Counted from the stretch's first letter, positions 53,351-62,960 are shown. The stretch is DNA of 64,000 bases from Marinobacter daepoensis DSM 16072 (GCF_000421165.1 NZ_ATWI01000008.1:434001-498000); one strand, 5' to 3'. Notes: generated by a model not told the origin, from the letters alone. Numbers and translations: made by a program.

Positions 53351-54007
53351 GTGAAAAAGACAATTCTTGCCTTTGCGGTAGCAACTGTTGGCCTCAGTGG
53401 CTGTATGACGTATGACCCATACACCGGTGAAGAAAAAACCTCGAGCGCCACCAAGGGCAGTATCATTGGCGCGATTGGTGGTGCTGCGATTGGTGCAGCG
53501 ACCTCCAGCAGCAGTGACCGTGGCAAGGGAGCACTGATTGGCGCTGCCGGTGGTGCCGCTGTTGGTGGTGGTATTGGTTACTACATGGACCGCCAGGAAG
53601 CCCAGTTGCGTCATAAGCTTGAGGGTACCGGGGTGCGGGTGGTTCGTAACGGTGATCAGATCGACCTGATCATGCCTGGCAACATCACCTTCGACACCAA
53701 CCAGTCGAGCATTCGTTCCGGATTTACAGGAACGCTGGAATCGGTATCGCTGGTCCTGAAAGAGTTCGATAAGACCATCATTCAGATTGAGGGCCATACC
53801 GACAGTACCGGTGCAGATAGCTATAACCAGCTGTTGAGTGAGCGTCGGGCCTCATCTGTCCGTGATTTCCTGCTCAATCAGGGCATTGAGCCCCGTCGCA
53901 CCCGTGCGACAGGATACGGTGAACGTTATCCGGTTGCCTCTAACGACACTGCGTCAGGACGTGAGCAGAACCGTCGTGTGGAGCTGACTCTGGTGCCGAT
54001 GCAGTAA
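53351..54007 (+). CDS. yiaD: OmpA-family lipoprotein, YiaD-like
   Basis: A 218-residue lipoprotein with lipobox GLSGC (Cys18), a Gly-zipper region (GSIIGAIGGAAIGAAT and ALIGAAGGAAVGGGIGYYMD, as in Gly-rich linker proteins of this family), then an OmpA-like peptidoglycan-binding domain with IQIEGHTDSTGADSYNQLLS ERRASSVRDFL and GYGERYPVASN. The GTG start at 53351 follows GGGAG. It may tether the outer membrane to the cell wall. A symmetrical terminator follows. Confidence 0.88.
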   Translation: MKKTILAFAVATVGLSGCMTYDPYTGEEKTSSATKGSIIGAIGGAAIGAATSSSSDRGKGALIGAAGGAAVGGGIGYYMDRQEAQLRHKLEGTGVRVVRNGDQIDLIMPGNITFDTNQSSIRSGFTGTLESVSLVLKEFDKTIIQIEGHTDSTGADSYNQLLSERRASSVRDFLLNQGIEPRRTRATGYGERYPVASNDTASGREQNRRVELTLVPMQ

Positions 54008-54021
54008 ACTGGCCCAGTTGG

Positions 54022-54052
54022 AAAAAAGCCCCGGCAAAACCGGGGCTTTTTT
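54022..54052 (+). terminator. terminator after the OmpA-like lipoprotein
   Basis: GCCCCGG and CCGGGGC form a 7-bp stem around CAAAA, flanked by AAAAAA and TTTTTT, so it can act on both strands. It lies just after the stop at 54007. Confidence 0.9.
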
Positions 54053-54084
54053 GTGGGTGGTGGCGTGTTGTGGCCCGAAAAGGC

Positions 54085-54122
54085 ATAAAAAAACCGGAGC
54101 TCCCTGGCGGGAAACTCCGGTT
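54085..54122 (-). terminator. terminator after serA
   Basis: AACCGGAG pairs with CTCCGGTT across a 15-base spacer, and the minus strand continues into a T-run (AAAAAAA at 54087-54093 on plus). It sits 18 bp beyond the serA stop. Confidence 0.75.
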
Positions 54123-54140
54123 CTGGTGATCAGCAGGTGA

Positions 54141-55370
54141 TCAGAACAGCACACGGCAACGGATGGTGCCTTTTACCTGGCGCAGTTTCTCCAGCGCCAG
54201 CTCACCATACGCCTTGTCGACATCGATAACCACGTAGCCAATATCTTCCTTGGTTTGCAGGTACTGGCCGCAGATGTTGATGCCATTCTCTGAGAACACT
54301 TGGTTGATTTCGGACATCACGCCCGGCACGTTCTCGTGAATGTGCAGCAGACGGTGCTGGTTCGGGTGTGATGGCAATGCCACTTCCGGGAAGTTGACGG
54401 AAGAGACCGAGGTGCCGTTGTCGCTGTACATGGCCAGCTTTTCGGCAACTTCACGGCCGATATTTTCCTGGGCTTCGATGGTCGAACCGCCCACGTGTGG
54501 CGTCAGAATGCAGTTGTCGAACTCGCGCAGGGGAGACACGAATTCCTCGTCGTTGGATTTCGGTTCCACCGGGAAGACGTCGATCGCTGCGCCCAGAAGC
54601 TTGCCGGAACTCAGTACATCTGCCAGGGCCTCAATATCCACGACGGTGCCCCGAGAGGCGTTCATCAGAACAGAGCCTGGCTTCATCTGAGCGAACTGCT
54701 CGGCCTTGAACATGTATTTAGTGGCCGGTGTCTCCGGTACATGCAGGGAAACCACGTCAGCGATATTCAGCAGTTCCTGCAGGGTGCCCACCTGGGTCGC
54801 GTTACCGATGGGGAGTTTGGAGACCACGTCGTAGAAGTAGACATCCATGCCGAGGCTTTCCGCCAGCACGCTGAACTGTGTACCGATGTTGCCGTAGCCA
54901 ATGATCCCCAGTTTCTTGCCGCGGATTTCATAGCTGTTCTTGGCCGACTTCAGCCACTCGCCGCGATGGGCCTTGGCGTTTTTCTCAGGGACACCGCGCA
55001 GCAACAGAATAGCCTGTGCCAGCACAAGCTCGGCGACCGAGCGGGTGTTGGAAAACGGTGCATTGAAAACCGCAACACCCTTTCGGGTCGCAGCCTGGAG
55101 GTCGACCTGATTGGTGCCGATACAGAAGCAGCCCACAGCGACCAGTTTCCTGGCGGCTTCAAATACTTTCTCGGTCAGCTGGGTGCGGGAGCGGATACCA
55201 ACGAAGTGCGCATCGGCAATCTTCTCGATCAGCTCTTCTTCTCCCAGCGAATGGGTCAGATACTCGATATTGGTGTAGCCCGCAGCATTCAGGGTATCAA
55301 TGGCAGATTGATGCACGCCTTCCAGCAGCAGGATCCGGATTTTGCTCTTTTCGAGAGACGTATTTGACAT
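54141..55370 (-). CDS. serA: D-3-phosphoglycerate dehydrogenase
   Basis: A 409-residue NAD-dependent dehydrogenase, first step of serine synthesis. The N-terminal substrate domain, the NAD site (GIIGYGNIGTQ), catalytic Arg/Glu/His region (NASRGTVVDIEAL and ILTPHVGGST) and the C-terminal ACT domain (HENVPGVMSEINQVFSENGI) match E. coli SerA, including length. ATG 55370 is used instead of one 30 codons upstream. Divergent from the D-2-hydroxyglutarate dehydrogenase gene, the pair known in Pseudomonas to recycle D-2-hydroxyglutarate made by SerA. Confidence 0.95.
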   Translation of the reverse strand: MSNTSLEKSKIRILLLEGVHQSAIDTLNAAGYTNIEYLTHSLGEEELIEKIADAHFVGIRSRTQLTEKVFEAARKLVAVGCFCIGTNQVDLQAATRKGVAVFNAPFSNTRSVAELVLAQAILLLRGVPEKNAKAHRGEWLKSAKNSYEIRGKKLGIIGYGNIGTQFSVLAESLGMDVYFYDVVSKLPIGNATQVGTLQELLNIADVVSLHVPETPATKYMFKAEQFAQMKPGSVLMNASRGTVVDIEALADVLSSGKLLGAAIDVFPVEPKSNDEEFVSPLREFDNCILTPHVGGSTIEAQENIGREVAEKLAMYSDNGTSVSSVNFPEVALPSHPNQHRLLHIHENVPGVMSEINQVFSENGINICGQYLQTKEDIGYVVIDVDKAYGELALEKLRQVKGTIRCRVLF

Positions 55371-55559
55371 GGGCTTGCTTCCGAACCTTTCGTCACGTGA
55401 AATGACCTGCAGCCAGGGTTCGTCGGCCCGGCTCACAGAACAGGGGCGGTATGATACCATAAACGAAGACTTTCACAGCGCGCCGGTTTGCCTGAATCAA
55501 TTCTTTGTGAGTGATTTTTCGGCAGGTTCCGGCCCAACCTTGAAGAGACTGACGCATCC

Positions 55560-56963
55560 ATGAGTTCTGAACAGATCATAGCTTCCCTCAAAGAACTGGT
55601 TGCCACGCCTGAGAATCCGGGCAAGGTCCTGACTGATCCGGCGGACCTGGACAACTATGGCAAGGACTGGACCAAAATTTATCCGCCCAAGCCGTTGGCG
55701 ATTGTGCTTCCGAAAACGACGGAGCAGGTGCAGGCACTGGTGAAGTTTGCCAATGAGAATCAGGTTGCGCTGGTGCCTTCGGGTGGGCGGACTGGCCTGA
55801 GCGCTGGGGCGGTGGCCGCCAATGGTGAAGTTGTTGTGGCTTTTGACAACATGAATCAGATCCTGGATTTCAATGCCAGTGACCGAACGGTACGTTGCCA
55901 GGCGGGTGTCATCACCGAGCAGCTACAGACCTTTGCGGAAGAAAACGATCTGTACTACCCGGTTGATTTCGCGTCGGCGGGATCGAGTCAGCTTGGTGGG
56001 AACCTCTCCACCAATGCCGGGGGTATCAAAGTCATTCGTTGGGGAATGAGCCGCGATTGGGTTGCGGGCCTGAAAGTCGTGACTGGCAAAGGCGATGTTC
56101 TGGATCTGAACAAGGACCTGGCCAAGAACAACACCGGGTATGATCTGCGTCACCTGTTTATCGGTGCAGAGGGGACATTGGGCTTCATCACCGAAGCCAC
56201 CATGAAGCTGACCCGGAAGCCGGATGATCTGACCGTACTGGTGCTGGGGCTGGGTGACCTGACCAACACGATGGATGTGCTGCAGGCGTTCCAGAAAAAG
56301 CTGGACCTGACAGCCTATGAGTTTTTCTCACATCAGGCCATGGGGCATGTGCTGGCACACGGCCAGGTTCAGGCGCCGTTTGAAACCGAGGCGCCTTACT
56401 ATGCCCTGCTGGAGTTCGAGGCAGTCTCCGATCAGGTGATGGATGATGCCATGGCGCTGTTCGAGCAGTGTGTGGAGGAAGGCTGGGTGCTGGATGGCGT
56501 GATCAGTCAGAGCGAAACCCAGGCGAACAACCTGTGGCAGCTGCGTGAGCGAATCTCTGAATCCATAGCGCCTCGTATTCCCTACAAGAATGATATCTCA
56601 GTGGTCGTGTCCAGAGTGCCGGGCTTCCTGCAGGAAATCGACAGTGTCGTCACCGAGCATTACCCGGACTTCGAGATCATCTGGTTTGGCCACATTGGCG
56701 ATGGCAACCTGCACTTGAACATTCTTAAGCCTGAGGCGATGGCGAAAGAAGATTTCTTTGAGAAATGCCAGCAGGTAAACCGCTGGGTGTTCGAAATTGT
56801 CGAGCGATACCAGGGCAGCGTCTCTGCGGAACACGGTGTGGGCATGACCAAGAAGGCCTACCTGCAATACACTCGCAGTGATGCGGAGATTGTCTATCTG
56901 AGGGGCATCAAGCAGGTGTTTGATCCGAATAACATCATGAACCCGGGTAAGATCTTCGACTGA
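55560..56963 (+). CDS. FAD-linked D-2-hydroxyglutarate dehydrogenase-type oxidase
   Basis: A 467-residue FAD_binding_4/GlcD-type enzyme. FAD-binding segments are LVPSGGRTGLSAGAV and AGSSQLGGNLSTNAGG, and the C-terminal half contains the metal/substrate region FGHIGDGNLHLNIL and SAEHGVGMTKKAYL. Its place opposite serA and sequence make D-2-hydroxyglutarate oxidation (electrons to an electron-transfer flavoprotein) the best guess; D-lactate dehydrogenase cannot be excluded. The next gene starts one base before its stop ends. Confidence 0.87.
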   Translation: MSSEQIIASLKELVATPENPGKVLTDPADLDNYGKDWTKIYPPKPLAIVLPKTTEQVQALVKFANENQVALVPSGGRTGLSAGAVAANGEVVVAFDNMNQILDFNASDRTVRCQAGVITEQLQTFAEENDLYYPVDFASAGSSQLGGNLSTNAGGIKVIRWGMSRDWVAGLKVVTGKGDVLDLNKDLAKNNTGYDLRHLFIGAEGTLGFITEATMKLTRKPDDLTVLVLGLGDLTNTMDVLQAFQKKLDLTAYEFFSHQAMGHVLAHGQVQAPFETEAPYYALLEFEAVSDQVMDDAMALFEQCVEEGWVLDGVISQSETQANNLWQLRERISESIAPRIPYKNDISVVVSRVPGFLQEIDSVVTEHYPDFEIIWFGHIGDGNLHLNILKPEAMAKEDFFEKCQQVNRWVFEIVERYQGSVSAEHGVGMTKKAYLQYTRSDAEIVYLRGIKQVFDPNNIMNPGKIFD

Positions 56964-57640
56964 TGCAGCAGCATATTGTTGTTCTGACCGGCGCTGGGAT
57001 CAGCGCCGAAAGCGGCCTCTCAACCTTCCGGGATAACGGGGGGCTATGGGAGCAGCACAGCGTGTATGACGTTGCCACGCCAGAGGCATTTGAACGCAAC
57101 CGGGATCTGGTGTTGCGTTTCTATAATGAGCGCCGGCGACAGCTTCAGGACGTTCAACCGAACCCGGCGCACCGTTTGCTGGCAGAGCTTGAGGGGCGTT
57201 ATCAGGTCACGGTGGTTACTCAGAATGTGGATGACCTGCATGAGCGAGGCGGGTCCAGCCGCGTGTTGCATCTGCATGGTGAACTCACCAAGGCCCGGAG
57301 CTCGGTGTATCCGGATCTGGTTTACGATATCGGATACAACGATATCAACCCCGGAGACACGTGTGATCGGGGTGAGCAGCTTCGTCCTGATATTGTCTGG
57401 TTTGGAGAAGAAGTGCCGATGCTGGAAACGGCCGCGGAGGTCGTGCGCAGTGCTGACCAGTTGTTGATTGTTGGCACCTCTTTGCAGGTGTATCCAGCGG
57501 CAGGCCTGGTCTACGAGGTTGATATTGATGTGCCAATCACCGTGATTGATCCGGGAGAGCCAGCGTCTGTCTCCCGGGCGCGGGTAATTCGAAAAGGCGC
57601 CTCGGAAGGGGTGCGCGAATGGGTGGCTCGCCTTTCCTGA
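56963..57640 (+). CDS. cobB: Sir2-family NAD-dependent protein deacylase (zinc-cysteine-poor)
   Basis: A 225-residue sirtuin with NAD motifs GAGISAESGL and TQNVDDLHERGG, catalytic His in LHLHGEL, and IVGTSLQVYPAAG. The Tyr-x-x-Arg of FYNERRRQL agrees with the desuccinylase/deacylase (class III, SIRT5-like) signature. The zinc module, usually four Cys, retains only one (DTCDRG), so it may fold without zinc. Its ATG overlaps the preceding stop by one base, suggesting coupling with the D-2-hydroxyglutarate dehydrogenase. Confidence 0.9.
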   Translation: MQQHIVVLTGAGISAESGLSTFRDNGGLWEQHSVYDVATPEAFERNRDLVLRFYNERRRQLQDVQPNPAHRLLAELEGRYQVTVVTQNVDDLHERGGSSRVLHLHGELTKARSSVYPDLVYDIGYNDINPGDTCDRGEQLRPDIVWFGEEVPMLETAAEVVRSADQLLIVGTSLQVYPAAGLVYEVDIDVPITVIDPGEPASVSRARVIRKGASEGVREWVARLS

Positions 57641-57679
57641 CGTTGAGGTGGGCGCGCTTTCAGGGCTGCGCCTCAAACT

Positions 57680-58984
57680 TCAGTTACGGAGATACTTCTC
57701 CAGCTCACCGCGGAAAGCGGCCTGAACCCCCAGCCGTTTCAGCATCCAATAGTGACCGGCAATCATGCGGTCTATGAAAATGCTTTCTACCGGCGGTTTG
57801 AAGTAATCCAGGTATTTGAACACCGTGCTGGTTTTTGAAGCCACATGTTTGTGGATGTCGGCTTCTGCAAAATCATAAGGCTCGTCGTTCAGGAACGGGA
57901 TGATCAGAATGTCCCGCCACATGGCGTAATAGGCTTCATCGACCGCCGGCTGGTTGTCCACCCGGGCACCCAGGTCGATCAGATATTGATCAAGGGCCTG
58001 GTAGTCCTCTTCCAGCGCCGCAATCAGGGCCTTTCGGTAGGCCTCCACGATCTCGGGTTTCAGCTTCTTTACGCAGCCAAAGTCGTACATGACGATGGTG
58101 CCGTCGGGTCGGTAAGCGAAGTTACCGGCATGGGGGTCGCCATGGATGCACTGGAATCGGAACAGTTGGTCAGCCATGATCGTGAAAATGCGATGACCAA
58201 TGAGATTGAGAGTCTCCTGACTGTATCGCTCCGGGTTCACCTTACTGACGTGGTCGCCTTCCAACAGTCCCAGAGTCAGCACTTTCCGGGTGCTGTGGCT
58301 GGCAATAACCTCCGGAATCATGACCCAGGGCTGATCTTGGTGAAAATCCCGGAAGAGCGCCAGGTTGCGGGCTTCGTTTTCGTAGTCCAGCTCTTCCTTC
58401 AGGCGCACCCGGATTTCGCCGAACAGTTGATCAACGGTTTCCTTGGGCATTTTCAGAAGACCGCCAAGTTTCAGGGCGAGACGTAGCTGTTTCAGATCGG
58501 AGTCGCAGGATTCGTCCACGCCGGGGTACTGCACTTTCACGATAACATCTGTGCCGTCGTGCAGTCGGGCGCGGTGAACCTGTCCGATGGAGGCGGAGGC
58601 GTAAGGTGTTTCCTGAAGGTATTCAAATAACTCGCCGACCGGTTTGCCCAGTTCGTTCTCCACCTGCTCCAGAATGACCTCAAAGGGCATGGGGGGTGCT
58701 TCTTTCTGGAGCTTCTCCAGCGCATCCGAGAACTCTTTGGGCAGAAAGTCCTGAGTCTGGGACGCTATCTGCCCCACCTTCATCACGGCACCTTTGAGCT
58801 CACCCAATGTATCGGCTATCTGCCCGGCCATCCGTGTGTAACTCTCGCTTTGGGCGCCTTCGTCATTTTCCGTGCGGAACATGCGCCGGGCTTTCTGGCC
58901 GGCGTACTGGCCTGCCACAGAAGCGGTCATGCCCGCGAGTTTGAAAAAGCGCCCGGTGCGTGAGGTAACTGGTTTCCTGGCCAT
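57680..58984 (-). CDS. ABC1/UbiB-family atypical kinase
   Basis: A 434-residue ABC1-family protein. Family motifs are AVMKVGQIAS (KxGQ), ASIGQVHRARLHDG, IVKVQYPG (nucleotide-site Lys) and HGDPHAGNFAY-MYDFGCVKKL. UbiB members support ubiquinone synthesis; this one lacks the C-terminal membrane helices of E. coli UbiB and is shorter, so it is a different subgroup. ATG 58984 is used; the frame upstream to 59089 overlaps the FAH-type gene. Confidence 0.88.
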   Translation of the reverse strand: MARKPVTSRTGRFFKLAGMTASVAGQYAGQKARRMFRTENDEGAQSESYTRMAGQIADTLGELKGAVMKVGQIASQTQDFLPKEFSDALEKLQKEAPPMPFEVILEQVENELGKPVGELFEYLQETPYASASIGQVHRARLHDGTDVIVKVQYPGVDESCDSDLKQLRLALKLGGLLKMPKETVDQLFGEIRVRLKEELDYENEARNLALFRDFHQDQPWVMIPEVIASHSTRKVLTLGLLEGDHVSKVNPERYSQETLNLIGHRIFTIMADQLFRFQCIHGDPHAGNFAYRPDGTIVMYDFGCVKKLKPEIVEAYRKALIAALEEDYQALDQYLIDLGARVDNQPAVDEAYYAMWRDILIIPFLNDEPYDFAEADIHKHVASKTSTVFKYLDYFKPPVESIFIDRMIAGHYWMLKRLGVQAAFRGELEKYLRN

Positions 58985-59045
58985 GATGATGCCTGTGTTC
59001 CTGGAAGTTTTGGAGGTCGCCTGACCATCCGTATTGGCCTGGCGT

Positions 59046-59708
59046 TCAGACCACGGTGGTTTCCACAAATAACACATCTTCCAGTTCAAGTGACAGGGTT
59101 TGGCCTGTACTCAACGGACCAACGCCTTTGGGGGTGCCAGTGAGGACGACATCGCCGGGCAAGAGGGTGAACTGAGTGCTCATGTGGGCAATGAGGGGAA
59201 CAACCGGGTTCAGCATGTCGCGGGTTTCTCCGGTTTGCTGGCGCTGGCCGTCGATGTCGAGAGTGAAGTGCAGGTTGCCTTTGGTTAGTTTGTCGGCGGC
59301 GACGAAGGGCGACAGTGGACAGGAGCCGTCGAACGCTTTCGCGCGCTCCCACGGATGCCCCTTCTGTTTGAGCTGACTCTGTACATCGCGGAGCGTGAGA
59401 TCAAGAGCCAGGCCGTAGCCCAGTATGGCGTTTTCCACTTCGCTGGCGGAGGCGTGGGTCAGTGGTCGGCCAATGAGGACGGCCAGTTCCGTTTCGAAGT
59501 GCACCGCGCCCAGATCTTTCGGACAGTTCAGCGGGCGGGTGATATGTACCGCTGCTGTGGCGGGTTTAATAAACAGCAGCGGTTCGTCAGGTACCGGGTT
59601 GTTGAGTTCCCGGGCGTGTTCGGCGTAGTTGCGCCCGACACAAACGATTTTGCCAAGGGGAAGATGCACTGGTGTGCCATCTTTCCAGTGATGCTGATAA
59701 TCGCCCAT
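59046..59708 (-). CDS. fumarylacetoacetate hydrolase-family protein
   Basis: A 220-residue FAH-family hydrolase/isomerase. Typical elements are IVCVGRNYAEHARELNN, FETELAVLIGRP (metal-binding Glu), AILGYGLALDLTLRDVQ and LPGDVVLTGTPKGVGPLSTG. Family substrates include fumarylpyruvate and acylpyruvates (YcgM type). It lies between the ABC1 kinase and apt on the same strand. Confidence 0.9.
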   Translation of the reverse strand: MGDYQHHWKDGTPVHLPLGKIVCVGRNYAEHARELNNPVPDEPLLFIKPATAAVHITRPLNCPKDLGAVHFETELAVLIGRPLTHASASEVENAILGYGLALDLTLRDVQSQLKQKGHPWERAKAFDGSCPLSPFVAADKLTKGNLHFTLDIDGQRQQTGETRDMLNPVVPLIAHMSTQFTLLPGDVVLTGTPKGVGPLSTGQTLSLELEDVLFVETTVV

Positions 59709-59722
59709 GATGGTGCCTCCGC

Positions 59723-60265
59723 TCAGTCTCCGTCGAATGAGCAGACAGTATAAACCTGCAGGCCCTCTTCCTGCAGCTTGTGTGAACCACCCAGGTCTGG
59801 CAGATCGATCATGGCGGCGACTTCCACAATTTCTGCGCCTATGCGGCGAATCAGGCGGGACGCTGCCAGCATGGTGCCGCCCGTAGCAATCAGATCATCT
59901 ACCAGAACCACTTTGTCGCCGGGCTTGAAGGCATCTTTGTGCAGTTCCACAGACGCGGTTCCGTATTCAAGCTGATAGTCTTCTACCAGGGTGTCGAACG
60001 GAAGTTTGCCCTTTTTACGTACCAGCACCAGAGAGGCGTTCAGCTCGTAGGCGAGTGCCGAACCAATGATGAACCCCCGGGCATCAACCGCAGCCACCGC
60101 GTCAATGTGGTGGCTGTGATAACGGTGAACAAAGGCGTCGATCAGCTTCCTGAACGCGGTTTTGTCCTGAAGGACCGTGGTGATGTCCCGGAATGAAACG
60201 CCGGGCTTGGGCCAATCCGGCACAGTCCGGATGGCTTCTTTGATACTTTTAGAGAAATAGTCCAT
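59723..60265 (-). CDS. apt: adenine phosphoribosyltransferase
   Basis: A 180-residue phosphoribosyltransferase that converts adenine and PRPP to AMP. The N-terminal [10 protein letters not shown] and PRPP motif [16 protein letters not shown] are diagnostic. Follows a purine permease gene by 22 bp on the same strand, so together they make a purine uptake-salvage unit. Confidence 0.95.
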   Translation of the reverse strand: MDYFSKSIKEAIRTVPDWPKPGVSFRDITTVLQDKTAFRKLIDAFVHRYHSHHIDAVAAVDARGFIIGSALAYELNASLVLVRKKGKLPFDTLVEDYQLEYGTASVELHKDAFKPGDKVVLVDDLIATGGTMLAASRLIRRIGAEIVEVAAMIDLPDLGGSHKLQEEGLQVYTVCSFDGD

Positions 60266-60287
60266 AGCTCACTCGTGTGGAGACGGC

Positions 60288-61586
60288 TTATGCCGCCTCC
60301 AGGAACATGAATTTAAGAACGAAGACAACGGCAATGATGGTCACACTCCAGTTCAGGTCGGACCACTTTCCGGCCAGGGCTTTGACCGCAACATAGGTAA
60401 TGAAGCCCAGCGCGATGCCATGTGCAATGGAAAAGGTCAGGGGCATCATCAGAGCCGTTACGATAGCGGGCGCGATGTCGGTGATGTCGTCCCAGTCAAC
60501 GAGCTTGAGGCCGCTGGCCATCAGGCAGGCGACATAAAGCAGGGCGGGTGCCGTGGCGTACGGCGGGATGACACTGGCAATCGGGGCAAACAGCAGGCAG
60601 GCGAGGAACAGCAGGGCAACCACTACTGCAGTGAGGCCAGTGCGACCTCCGGCGGTAATCCCTGCCGTTGACTCCACGTAGCTGGTGGTGGTGGAGGTGC
60701 CCAGCGCTGCGCCGGACATGGTGGCAACGGAGTCTGACATCAGAGCCCGTCCCAGGCGCGGAAGTTTGCCATCTTTGTCTAGCAGGCCGCCTTTCTGGGC
60801 TGCGCCAACGAGAGTCCCTGAGGTGTCAAACAGATCCACGAACAGGAAAGCAAAAACCACGCTGATCATGCCGACGTTCAAAGCCCCTGCAAGATCCAGT
60901 TGCATGAAGGTGGGGGCAATGCTGGGTGGTGCCGATACGATGCCTTTGTACTCAACCATGCCCAGCATCATCGCGGCAACGGTAACGGCAATAATGCCGA
61001 TCATCACGGAACCAGTAATCTGCCGGAACGACAGGGCGCAGATGAGAACAAAGCCGGAAAAGAACAGCAGGGCTTCTGGCGCTTTGATGTTGCCAAGGGT
61101 GACCAGTGTTTCCGGGTGACCAGCAACGATCCCGGCATTTTTGAGGGCAATCAGTGCCAGGAAAAAGCCAATGCCGGCTGAGATGCCAAACCGAAGTGAC
61201 ATCGGGATCGAATTGATGATCCACTCCCTCACTCTGAAAATACTGAGCAGAAAAAACAGAAAGCCTGAGAGAAAGACCGCTCCCAGTGCCACTTGCCAGC
61301 TGTAGCCCATGCTTCCGACGACGGTGAAGGAAAAGAAGGCGTTGAGACCCATGCCGGGGGCAAGCGCAATCGGGTAGTTTGCCCACAAGCCCATGATCAG
61401 CGTGCCGATGGCAGCAGCCAGACAGGTGGCGACGAATACCGCGCCAAAGTCCATGCCGGTGGATGACAGAATGTCCGGGTTGACCACAATGACGTAAGCC
61501 ATGGTCAGGAACGTGGTAATGCCCGCAACTACTTCTTTTCGAACGGTAGTGCCGTGGGCCTGGAGTTGGAACAGTCGTTCAAGCAT
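60288..61586 (-). CDS. AzgA-like purine permease (NCS2/uracil-xanthine superfamily)
   Basis: A 432-residue transporter with about 12 membrane helices. Features are MAYVIVVNPDILSSTGMD, ALAPGMGLNAFFSFTV, FLFVDLFDTSGTLVGAAQ and SYVESTAGITAGGRTGLT, characteristic of the adenine/guanine/hypoxanthine transporter group (AzgA type). Upstream of apt, so adenine or hypoxanthine uptake is the likely job. Confidence 0.92.
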   Translation of the reverse strand: MLERLFQLQAHGTTVRKEVVAGITTFLTMAYVIVVNPDILSSTGMDFGAVFVATCLAAAIGTLIMGLWANYPIALAPGMGLNAFFSFTVVGSMGYSWQVALGAVFLSGFLFFLLSIFRVREWIINSIPMSLRFGISAGIGFFLALIALKNAGIVAGHPETLVTLGNIKAPEALLFFSGFVLICALSFRQITGSVMIGIIAVTVAAMMLGMVEYKGIVSAPPSIAPTFMQLDLAGALNVGMISVVFAFLFVDLFDTSGTLVGAAQKGGLLDKDGKLPRLGRALMSDSVATMSGAALGTSTTTSYVESTAGITAGGRTGLTAVVVALLFLACLLFAPIASVIPPYATAPALLYVACLMASGLKLVDWDDITDIAPAIVTALMMPLTFSIAHGIALGFITYVAVKALAGKWSDLNWSVTIIAVVFVLKFMFLEAA

Positions 61587-61979
61587 GACGGTGGCTGCCT
61601 CTCAGGATGCCTGGGTTAGGAATTTGAAAGTCTGTTTGCGCGAGGAAAACGTGAGTTGGGTGAAAAAACGGCAATGTTACCGGCTCGGGGAGCCTACGCC
61701 AAGGGATGATTCTGAGTTCAGTGGAGGATCTGGTCTCGGTGCAGCCGGATGTCGAAGCGGACGGCAAGCATGTACACGATCACGATAAACCGAAGCATGA
61801 CTCTAGATTCAAGGCGGGTCTTGTGACCAGGAAGTCCGGGCCGGATCAGTAGGGCTTATTACCAGGGATAAGCACAGGTGATTTGCTTCGTTGCCAGAGT
61901 GGGTTTAGCTTGATCCGGGTCAATTACAACATCAAAAGCGTTTTACTGTGACCCCGTCAGGGGTGTGCCAGGAGCAATC
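61587..61979. other. gene-free stretch between purine permease and oxidoreductase
   Basis: About 390 bases between divergent genes. Short open frames exist on both strands but have biased, low-complexity products and no ribosome-binding sites. It must contain the promoters of both neighbours. A purine-sensing riboswitch was looked for and not recognised. Confidence 0.4.
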
Positions 61980-62960
61980 ATGAAAGCCATTTTGTGCAAG
62001 GAATACGGTTCGGCCGAGAACCTGGTTATTGAAGACGTCGCGAGCCCGGAAGTAAAAGGCAGTGGGGTGAAAATCCGGGTAAGGGCGGCTGGCCTGAACT
62101 TTCCGGACACGCTGATCATTCAGGGTAAATACCAGTTTCAGCCGCCCATGCCGTTTTCTCCGGGTGGCGAGTTGGCTGGCGAGGTGATTGAGGTGGGTGA
62201 CAAAGTGACGCGCTTCAAGCCCGGAGATCGCGTGGCGGCTATGACGGGCTGGGGTGCCTTTGCTGAAGAAGTTGTTGCGCCGGAATCGAACCTGTTGCCC
62301 GTCCCGGATAGCCTGCCGGATGAGAAAGCGGCGGCGTTTATGATGGTTTACGGTACCTCTTACTATGCGCTCAAACAGCGCGCTAACCTGCAGCCAGGCG
62401 AAACCTTGTTGGTGCTGGGCGCCAGTGGCGGCGTGGGTCTGGCGGCGGTGGAGCTGGGCAAAGCGATGGGGGCGACTGTGATCGCCGCTGCCAGTTCCGC
62501 AGAGAAACTGGCGGTGGCCAGAGAAGCGGGCGCCGATGAGTTGATCAATTACAGCGAGGAATCGTTGAAAGACGCGGTGAAAAAACTGACCAAGGGTAAA
62601 GGCGTTGATGTGATCTACGATCCGGTCGGTGGTGACTACACTGAGCAGGCGTTGCGAACCATGGGCTGGAACGGCCGTCACTTGGTGATCGGCTTTGCCG
62701 CAGGGAATATTCCGAAGATTCCGGCCAACCTGACGTTGCTGAAAGGCTGTTCGGTTGTTGGAGTGTTCTGGGGCAGTTTCACTCAGCGCGAGCCGCAGAC
62801 CAGCGCTCAGAACATGATGGAGTTGCTGCAGATGTACGCCGACGGCAAGATCGACCCCAAGGTCAGCGAGGTGTTCCCGTTCGAGGAATATGCGGCTGCG
62901 CTTGGGGCACTGACCGGGCGGCGGGCCACCGGCAAAGTCGTTTTGCAGGTTGGTGATTGA
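61980..62960 (+). CDS. zinc-independent quinone oxidoreductase (MDR superfamily)
   Basis: A 326-residue NADPH:quinone oxidoreductase-like protein. The cofactor motif is GASGGVGLAAVELGKAMGAT; the N-terminal domain has RAAGLNFPDTLIIQGKYQ and lacks the Cys/His zinc ligands of alcohol dehydrogenases. CCAGGAG is placed for ATG 61980; the frame from 61965 adds only a five-residue leader. Physiological substrate unknown. Confidence 0.88.
   Translation: MKAILCKEYGSAENLVIEDVASPEVKGSGVKIRVRAAGLNFPDTLIIQGKYQFQPPMPFSPGGELAGEVIEVGDKVTRFKPGDRVAAMTGWGAFAEEVVAPESNLLPVPDSLPDEKAAAFMMVYGTSYYALKQRANLQPGETLLVLGASGGVGLAAVELGKAMGATVIAAASSAEKLAVAREAGADELINYSEESLKDAVKKLTKGKGVDVIYDPVGGDYTEQALRTMGWNGRHLVIGFAAGNIPKIPANLTLLKGCSVVGVFWGSFTQREPQTSAQNMMELLQMYADGKIDPKVSEVFPFEEYAAALGALTGRRATGKVVLQVGD

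Noticed and set aside
61587-61979. Possible purine riboswitch upstream of the AzgA-like permease
   Set aside because: No conserved three-way-junction core or recognisable P1-P3 pairing was found, and such switches are rare in gammaproteobacteria.
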